From: an uncultured Flavobacteriales bacterium
GTDB lineage: Bacteria > Bacteroidota > Bacteroidia > Flavobacteriales > BACL11
Assembly (NCBI GenBank): GCA_950069165.1
Contig: CATMIT010000019.1
Span: forward strand, 1 to 19,511
Reading direction: 5' to 3'
Length of the DNA: 19,511 bases
Positions 14,985 to 19,511 of the stretch are shown here, piece after piece. The notes under the pieces are model-generated. The model saw nothing but the letters and a program-made list of their open reading frames with translations, was not told where the DNA came from and searched no databases. A program made the translations under genes and the position numbers. Position 1 is the first letter of the stretch. Every line of letters begins with the position of its first letter.

Positions 14985-17231
14985 ATGTTCGTTACATTCA
15001 ATATTTTATCATTAATAATTCTATTCATGGTAGCTGTTTCTTTTTTGAGAAATAAAATAGTTATGTTCTTGGTTTCTGTTTTAGCTTCATTAATTATACT
15101 TCTTCAGATTATTTCTATTTATATATCAGATTCTTTTATAGATTATAAATTTTATATACATTTTAACACAAGAGACCTTTTCGGTATTATTCAGTTTTTT
15201 GATGTTCAATTATTTATTTTTCTAATTATTTTTTTATTATTATTTTCCTTAATTTATTCTTCAAAGAAAATATCTATGACAATAATAAAGGCTGCTCCTT
15301 TTCGATATTTGATTCCAAGAAGAATACCAAAAATCTTTTCTGTTTGTTTGAAAGTTTTTATTGTCTTTTATTTTATTTTCATAATGACTCTGAAAGAAGG
15401 GATTTTATATTCCGCTTCTGATTTTATTTCAATAATTAGTATTAGTGATACAAATTTTAATAATTCCTTGAATGATTTAAAAATTACTGATTATATAACT
15501 CCTTCAGATGTCAAAGCACAAAAAGGGAAAAATATTATAATCATATCTTTAGAATCTATTGAAAGGGGTTATTTGAGTGATAAAATGAAATATTTAACTC
15601 CAAAACTAAGAGAGTTAAAAAATAAATGGCAATATTTTGATATAGAACCAGCAAAGGGTAGTGAGTGGACAAGTGGCTCTCTTTACACATATATGACGGG
15701 CATGCCTGCTTATTTTAATATACATGGCAATTCTATTTTTAAGACATCTTTTAATAGTCAAATAACAAGCCTTTCTCATGTATTAAAGAAGGCTGGATAC
15801 ACTATGTCTTTTATAACTAATGATGCGAAATTTTCAGGCACAGAAGACATGTTGCTTGCGTTAGGAATAAAAGATATTATTGATCAAAATTCATTTGGAG
15901 AGGATATCTCTCTACATGATAAAGATTTATTTAATCAAGCAAAACTATTTTTAAATGCTAAAAAACATACAGATCAACCGTTTGCACTTTTTCTATCAAC
16001 AATTGATACTCATTTTCCAAATGGTTATTATGATAACAGAATGCGAAAACATTTATCTCCTCAGAATACAAATCTTGAATTTTCTGTTTCTGCTGTCGAT
16101 TATTTAGTTGGTGATTTTATTAATTTTTTAGATCAAGAAGATATACTGACTAATACTGTTCTGTATATTTTTCCAGATCATTTAAAAATGGGAGATTCAT
16201 TTATATTTGAAGGTACAGGAAAACGTAGTTTATATTTACTCACAAATTCTAGTAAAGATAATTTGCATGAAGATAAAAAGCCTATTTATCAAATAGATTT
16301 ACCGAATATAATATTGAGAGGGGCTAATATCAAACATAATGCTAAATTCTTATCCGATTATATTCCTAAAGAAGAGGATAAGTCATTATTCATTGAGAAT
16401 AATAAGGAATTAATTACTGCTTTAAATGTTTCTGGATTCAATAGAATTAATAGTCAACCATATACTGCTCTTGTAAATCTAACTCAACATTTCTCAGAAT
16501 ATGCTATTGATACAAATAGATATATAGCCCATGCTGGAGGAATAATTGATAGTATTCCTTATACAAACTCATTAGAAGCTTTAGAAACTAGTTATGCTAA
16601 TGGGTTTAGATTATTTGAATTAGATATTATTAAAACCTCAGATAATAGATATGTTGCAACTCATGATTGGGATTATTGGGTGACGCTTACAAATTATAAA
16701 GGGGAGACGCCTGTATCTAATGAAGAATTTCTAAATTATAAGATATTAGGAAAATATACACCGATAGATATTGAAAGAATAAATTTGTGGTTTAAAGAGC
16801 ATAAAGATGCTATTTTAGTTACTGATAAAATAAATGAGCCAGAATTATTTGCTAATGCGTTTTTAGATAGAACTAGATTAATGATGGAGTTGTTCACTCT
16901 TGATGCTTTAGAGACTGGTCTACAAATAGGGATAAGATCAGCTATCCCTTCACAATGTATTATTGACTCTTTTGGGGATAATAGGCTTCAAACTTTGAAA
17001 AGCCTAGGGGTACAACATATAGCGATTTCTAGGCATTACCTTAGTAGTCATGTAAAGTTTCTTGAAGAATTAAAAAGGAATGATATTAAAGTATATGTTT
17101 ATCATGTAAATTTTGAAGAAGGAAGGAATGAGGAATATGTCGTTAAATATGAGATGGATTATATCTACGGTATATATGCTGATCAATGGGATTTTAGTAA
17201 ATATTTGAATAATAAATCTCTCATTGAATAA
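14985..17231 (+). CDS. Membrane protein: LTA synthase-like domain joined to a glycerophosphodiesterase-like domain
   Basis: A 748-residue product with about four membrane helices (1-20, 26-47, 74-92, 118-136). An alkaline-phosphatase-superfamily domain like LtaS/MdoB follows: IIISLESIERG (Glu190), GSEWTSGSL (Thr229, candidate nucleophile), STIDTHFPNG (His343) and FPDHLKMG (Asp398, His399), with spacing close to LtaS. Residues 511-740 resemble a GDPD/PI-PLC domain: YIAHAGG (His516), TNSLEALE, FELDI (Glu545, Asp547) and VATHDW (His560). I infer transfer and hydrolysis of glycerophosphate-type groups outside the inner membrane, on an unknown substrate. A TTG at 14919 would add a fifth helix, but those codons lie in the repeat and promoter, so the ATG at 14985 is preferred. 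The gene is much more AT-rich than ribE and upstream genes, suggesting acquisition. Confidence 0.8.
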   Translation: MFVTFNILSLIILFMVAVSFLRNKIVMFLVSVLASLIILLQIISIYISDSFIDYKFYIHFNTRDLFGIIQFFDVQLFIFLIIFLLLFSLIYSSKKISMTIIKAAPFRYLIPRRIPKIFSVCLKVFIVFYFIFIMTLKEGILYSASDFISIISISDTNFNNSLNDLKITDYITPSDVKAQKGKNIIIISLESIERGYLSDKMKYLTPKLRELKNKWQYFDIEPAKGSEWTSGSLYTYMTGMPAYFNIHGNSIFKTSFNSQITSLSHVLKKAGYTMSFITNDAKFSGTEDMLLALGIKDIIDQNSFGEDISLHDKDLFNQAKLFLNAKKHTDQPFALFLSTIDTHFPNGYYDNRMRKHLSPQNTNLEFSVSAVDYLVGDFINFLDQEDILTNTVLYIFPDHLKMGDSFIFEGTGKRSLYLLTNSSKDNLHEDKKPIYQIDLPNIILRGANIKHNAKFLSDYIPKEEDKSLFIENNKELITALNVSGFNRINSQPYTALVNLTQHFSEYAIDTNRYIAHAGGIIDSIPYTNSLEALETSYANGFRLFELDIIKTSDNRYVATHDWDYWVTLTNYKGETPVSNEEFLNYKILGKYTPIDIERINLWFKEHKDAILVTDKINEPELFANAFLDRTRLMMELFTLDALETGLQIGIRSAIPSQCIIDSFGDNRLQTLKSLGVQHIAISRHYLSSHVKFLEELKRNDIKVYVYHVNFEEGRNEEYVVKYEMDYIYGIYADQWDFSKYLNNKSLIE

Positions 17232-17370
17232 AATTATTAAAAAAATAATTCCTTCATTCGTAAATCCCAATATTTTTTATAAGTTTGGTCAAGCGAATTG
17301 ATTAGCGGTGAAAAAAGCGGTGCAAATTTTAGCTTTAAAACTTACTGTAATCATGTAAAAGAGGGCTGTG
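17232..17370. other. Intergenic stretch with no supported gene
   Basis: AT-rich spacer between the membrane enzyme and repeat copy 2. It contains AGCGGTG twice (17304-17310, 17316-17322). On the minus strand a 31-codon open stretch ending at 17237 reads somewhat protein-like (SPLINSLDQTYKKYWDLRMK) but has no start codon and a stop just upstream; it may be a gene remnant or chance. Confidence 0.3.
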
Positions 17371-17410
17371 GGTAATCCTCTCATCCCGACTTTTTTTATA
17401 CTTTTGTTTT
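17371..17410 (+). repeat. tRNA-Pro 3'-end-like repeat, copy 2
   Basis: Reads AATCCTCTCATCCCGAC followed by a seven-T run and TATACTTTTG. CCTCT-CATCCCG-A has the layout of the 3' T-stem strand, acceptor strand and discriminator base of a proline tRNA. The 29 bases 17376-17404 are identical to 18354-18382 in copy 4. The 5' T-stem strand is not preserved at the right distance, so this is a fragment. Confidence 0.7.
17399..17406 (+). promoter_or_regulatory. Probable -7 promoter box inside repeat copy 2
   Basis: TACTTTTG matches TAnnTTTG and lies four bases before the ATG of an eight-codon reading frame and 41 bases before the lipoprotein ATG. No TTG lies 17-23 bases upstream. Confidence 0.5.
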
Positions 17411-17434
17411 ATGAAAAAACTACTACTAACTTAA
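17411..17434 (+). pseudogene. Eight-codon vestige of a signal-peptide start (MKKLLLT-stop)
   Basis: ATG followed by Lys-Lys-Leu-Leu-Leu-Thr and TAA. It aligns with the first codons of the caspase signal peptide behind copy 4 (KKILLILL, there preceded by ATC), so it looks like the beginning of a secreted protein cut off by a stop. It could also act as a tiny leader frame, since the lipoprotein ATG lies 13 bases after its stop. Confidence 0.4.
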
Positions 17435-17447
17435 AAAAATTATAACT

Positions 17448-18002
17448 ATGAAAAATGCAATAAAAATACTAGGGATACTATTCTTTATCAGTACAATAAT
17501 GAGTTGTGGAAACAATGAAAATGATAAAAACGCTGAAGCAGATTATGAAGTTCCAGCAGACATAGCTCACGAACAAGTAATTATTCAACAACAAAACGCT
17601 GACTTTGGTGGTTCTATGATTCAATTTGAATGTAATGATTATTTTGAATGTAATGATTATAAAGCTAAGTTTAATGGTTCAAGTGTTGTAGTGATTCTAA
17701 ATACTTCTGCAATTAAAAGTGAAGAACTAGATGGGATATTAACTACTGAGAATTATTTGAATGCTAAAGATAATCCAGCTTTAGTATTTGAAGGAGAAGC
17801 TTCAGAAGCATCAAAAGGTGATTTTCAATATGTTGCAAATGGTAAAATGAAAACAAAATCCTTAACACTTTCCCCTGGCTCAATTCAATTAGTATTTAAT
17901 TTTGACGAGGCAACTCAAAAGTTAGAAGGTGAATTGAGATTTGTAAAACCTGAACATTTTGAAGGTATTGAAGGCTCTGCAATTGGAATCAAATTAAATT
18001 AA
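17448..18002 (+). CDS. Small lipoprotein, weakly YceI-like
   Basis: A 184-residue product with a lipoprotein signal: MKNAIKILGILFFISTIMSC, Cys20 being the predicted lipidated residue, followed by an Asn/Glu/Asp-rich tether (GNNENDKNAEAD). The body loosely follows the YceI beta-barrel pattern (VVVILNTSAIKSEELDG, LTTENYLNAKDNPALVFEG, FQYVANGKMKTKSLTL), a family that binds isoprenoid-like lipids, but I cannot confirm this by eye. Residues 60-71 are an exact duplication of FECNDY caused by an 18-base tandem repeat. The gene sits between a truncated signal-peptide start and an orphan T9SS sorting-domain fragment, as if it had replaced the middle of a secreted-protein gene. Confidence 0.75.
   Translation: MKNAIKILGILFFISTIMSCGNNENDKNAEADYEVPADIAHEQVIIQQQNADFGGSMIQFECNDYFECNDYKAKFNGSSVVVILNTSAIKSEELDGILTTENYLNAKDNPALVFEGEASEASKGDFQYVANGKMKTKSLTLSPGSIQLVFNFDEATQKLEGELRFVKPEHFEGIEGSAIGIKLN
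17625..17660 (+). repeat. Perfect 18-base tandem duplication inside the lipoprotein gene
   Basis: Bases 17625-17642 are repeated exactly at 17643-17660, each encoding FECNDY. The identity of both copies, including third codon positions, indicates a recent in-frame duplication, for example by slippage. Confidence 0.9.
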
Positions 18003-18156
18003 TTCAATAGGTAAGTTATTATTTAAAGAAATCATGAATGAATTTGCAGGAAACTATACTCAACAAATTAATTTAGAAGAATCTGCTAAAGGCATATACT
18101 TTTTAAAGATTGAAACAGAGGATGGTACAATTAATAAGAAATTGATATTGCAATAA
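17998..18156 (+). pseudogene. Orphan 3' fragment of a T9SS type A sorting domain
   Basis: In the +1 frame relative to the lipoprotein, codons from 17998 to the TAA at 18154-18156 read INSIGKLLFKEIMNEF, then NYTQQINLEESAKGIYFLKI and ending NKKLILQ. This is the typical second half of a type A C-terminal sorting domain (N-S-x-G-K-L-L, then G-x-Y-F-L-K-I, then a basic K-K-L-I-L-Q end). An in-frame stop at 17995-17997 precedes it and the first third of the domain (the NP-containing part) is missing, so it is a relic rather than a frameshifted end of the lipoprotein. An ATG at 18034 would give only 40 codons. Confidence 0.7.
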
Positions 18157-18219
18157 TTGATATATTTGTCAGAGTTTTAAAGCAAATGGAAATACGGGGG
18201 ACCTATTCGGGTACCTTTT

Positions 18220-18257
18220 GAGGGGTCTAATCTAGTAAATTGTCGTCCTCTCATCCC
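18220..18257 (+). repeat. tRNA-Pro 3'-end-like repeat, copy 3
   Basis: GAGG at 18220-18223, then CTAGTAAATTGTCG, then TCCTCTCATCCC. It stops matching copies 2 and 4 after CCC: the GAC and T-run are replaced by TATAAATAAATTG, and a TATATTTG box follows at 18273. No reading frame starts behind this copy. Confidence 0.6.
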
Positions 18258-18272
18258 TATAAATAAATTGTA

Positions 18273-18280
18273 TATATTTG
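18273..18280 (+). promoter_or_regulatory. Possible -7 box behind repeat copy 3
   Basis: TATATTTG matches TAnnTTTG but no gene follows before copy 4, about 50 bases on. It may be a relic of the tandem duplication; an identical octamer is at 18161-18168. Confidence 0.25.
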
Positions 18281-18327
18281 AACATTAATTCTTTGAAATC
18301 TAGAGTTTACAATACGGGTTACAATTA

Positions 18328-18384
18328 GAGGTGTTATTTCTAGTAAATTGTCGTCCTCTCATCCCGACTTTTTTTATACTTTAG
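18328..18384 (+). repeat. tRNA-Pro 3'-end-like repeat, copy 4
   Basis: GAGG at 18328-18331, a spacer identical to copy 3 from 18339, then TCCTCTCATCCCGAC, a seven-T run and TATACTTTAG. It shares 29 identical bases with copy 2. Its -7 box is degenerate (TACTTTAG at 18377-18384 in place of TACTTTTG). It lies directly in front of the caspase-like gene. Confidence 0.7.
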
Positions 18385-18388
18385 CCTT

Positions 18389-19511
18389 ATCAAAAAAATA
18401 CTTCTCATATTACTTTGTTTTCCCTTACTAGTATTTTCTCAAGATGAAAAAAGATTAGCACTTGTAATTGGTAATGCTAATTATGACAAAGGTGAGTTAA
18501 AGAATCCTGTAAATGATGCTTTACTTATTGCCAAAACATTAGATTCTTTGGATTTTGATGTTATTTTAGATACCAATATTGCTGATAAAAGATCATTTAA
18601 AAATACAATCAGAAAGTTTGGTGATAAAAGACAGGATTATGATGTTGCTTTTATTTATTACGCAGGACATGGTATCCAAGTAAGTGGTGAGAATTACTTA
18701 CTTCCAACAAAAGAGACATTTGCATCAGAATATGATGTGCAAGATTTTGGTATTAGCGTTCAAGACATTATGAGATATTTAACTGGAATGACAAATCAAG
18801 TAAATATTCTAATCTTGGATGCCTGCAGAGATAATCCTTTTGAAAAAAATTGGAATAACACAAGATCGTTAAAAGGTGATGGACTTGCAAAGATACCTCC
18901 ACCAACAGGTTCTCTGATTGCTTTTTCAACTGATGCCGGAAACACTGCAGCAGATGGTGATAGCAAAAACAGTGTTTATTGTGAGAGTTTATGCAAAAAT
19001 ATGGTATTAGAAAACACTGCATTAGATCAAGTTTTTAGAAATGTAAGGACAGATGTTTTAAATAAAACAAATGGAAACCAAAGACCTATGGAAGCATCTC
19101 AACTTACTGGAAATGCTTTTTATTTAAACCCAATTAATTTTAACTTCTACATAGATAAGATAAACACTCTAATTTTATCCGATAAAAATTCTGAAGCATT
19201 AGAAATTTCGAATAATTTAATCGTTCTATTTCCTAAGAAAAGTATAGGATATGCAAAAAGAGGTCATGTTAACTTTCTCCTTACTAATTATAAACTTGCA
19301 GAAGAAGATTACATTAAAGCAATAGAACTTAATCCTAAAGAATATGAAGCTTATTTTTATTACATTAGGAAAGATAATGAAGATGATTTGATAGATCTTG
19401 GTCTGACAGACATAACTGAACTTTACACAGAAAAGGGAATATCAGGAGTAGTTGTTCTTATAGACAAGTTAATTGAAAATGATCCAAAAGATACAGAAGC
19501 TAGAATTCAAC
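18389..19511 (+). CDS. Secreted caspase-like (C14) protease with TPR-like repeats; no canonical start codon, 3' end beyond window
   Basis: The open frame covers 374 codons to the window edge. Counting from an ATC at 18389, residues 2-17 form a clean signal peptide (KKILLILLCFPLLVFS). A caspase-type domain follows: RLALVIGNANYDKGELKNPV, then NDALLIAKTLDSL, YYAGHG with catalytic His94, and LILDACRDNPF with catalytic Cys146. RPMEASQLTGNAFYL closes the domain near 245. Residues about 255-330 contain a tetratricopeptide-like helical repeat (GYAKRGHVNFLLTNYKLAEE, YIKAIELNPKEYEAYF). No ATG, GTG or TTG lies between the upstream in-frame stop at 18344 and the mature domain. The position equivalent to the ATG behind copy 2 is ATC, so the gene is silent, uses a rare AUC start, or contains a sequencing error. 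The target and partners are unknown. Confidence 0.75.
   Translation, partial: MKKILLILLCFPLLVFSQDEKRLALVIGNANYDKGELKNPVNDALLIAKTLDSLDFDVILDTNIADKRSFKNTIRKFGDKRQDYDVAFIYYAGHGIQVSGENYLLPTKETFASEYDVQDFGISVQDIMRYLTGMTNQVNILILDACRDNPFEKNWNNTRSLKGDGLAKIPPPTGSLIAFSTDAGNTAADGDSKNSVYCESLCKNMVLENTALDQVFRNVRTDVLNKTNGNQRPMEASQLTGNAFYLNPINFNFYIDKINTLILSDKNSEALEISNNLIVLFPKKSIGYAKRGHVNFLLTNYKLAEEDYIKAIELNPKEYEAYFYYIRKDNEDDLIDLGLTDITELYTEKGISGVVVLIDKLIENDPKDTEARIQ

Larger units (their letters stand above)
18157..18388. other. Intergenic region with a diverged tandem unit of about 110 bases
   Basis: No gene is seen. Two diverged tandem units share, in order, TATATTTG (18161, 18273), AATACGGG (18191, 18311), GAGG (18220, 18328) and a 27-base identical block (18231-18257, 18339-18365) that ends in the tRNA-like CCTCTCATCCC. 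The first unit carries about 12 extra bases around a second CGGGT. Confidence 0.6.

Noticed and set aside
17070..17270. 66-codon minus-strand open frame over the end of the membrane enzyme
   Set aside because: It is mostly antisense to a well-supported coding region, is low in complexity (Ile/Phe-rich), and has no promoter or family features.
17304..17322. AGCGGTG direct repeat as a possible iteron or attachment core
   Set aside because: Only two seven-base copies and no associated replication or recombination gene.
17237..17330. 31-codon protein-like stretch on the minus strand
   Set aside because: No start codon, an in-frame stop just upstream, and too short to assign; noted only as a possible remnant.
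1..19511. CRISPR array, insertion sequence, integrase or transposase
   Set aside because: No regularly spaced repeat array, no terminal inverted repeats flanking a transposase, and no recombinase reading frame were seen on either strand.

Overview
The window looks like a chromosome segment from a low-GC member of the Bacteroidota, probably Flavobacteriales-like. The evidence is threefold. Promoter -7 boxes of the form TAnnTTTG precede most transcription units and there is little Shine-Dalgarno sequence. Two kinds of type IX secretion (T9SS) C-terminal sorting domain occur: the gliding-motility-associated type in the 873-residue protein and a type A remnant near 18 kb. The gene order yceD-like/rpmF/plsX/fabH/accB/accC is one I associate with this phylum. 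This is pattern recognition, not a database search.

Left and middle (1-14908) are ordinary housekeeping genes. asnS (minus strand, cut by the window edge) diverges from dxs (plus). dxs meets a leftward cluster end to end with no spacer: pepA, pdxA, a DUF177/YceD-like gene, rpmF, plsX, fabH, accB and accC. This covers peptide turnover, pyridoxal phosphate synthesis, ribosomal protein L32 and the start of fatty-acid and phospholipid synthesis. Divergent from pepA is a tightly coupled rightward operon: mqnC (futalosine menaquinone pathway), a large secreted T9SS protein, and ribE (riboflavin synthase).

Right (14909-19511) is an accessory region that is visibly more AT-rich. It holds a membrane enzyme that joins an LTA-synthase-like domain to a glycerophosphodiesterase-like domain, a small lipoprotein, an orphan T9SS sorting-domain fragment, and a secreted caspase-like protease with tetratricopeptide-type repeats that runs off the window. 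At the boundaries lie four direct copies of a short element resembling the 3' end of a proline tRNA (T-arm and acceptor strand). Three of them continue into a T-tract and a -7 box (degenerate in the last). In the two best copies a signal-peptide start follows: intact but stopped after seven codons in one, and with ATC where ATG is expected in front of the caspase gene in the other. No integrase and no complete tRNA are visible.

This repeat-bounded string of cargo genes is the most unusual part of the window. It could be tandem accretion at a tRNA-Pro attachment site, or repeated duplication and gene replacement behind a tRNA-Pro-linked secretion gene. The sequence alone does not decide between them.
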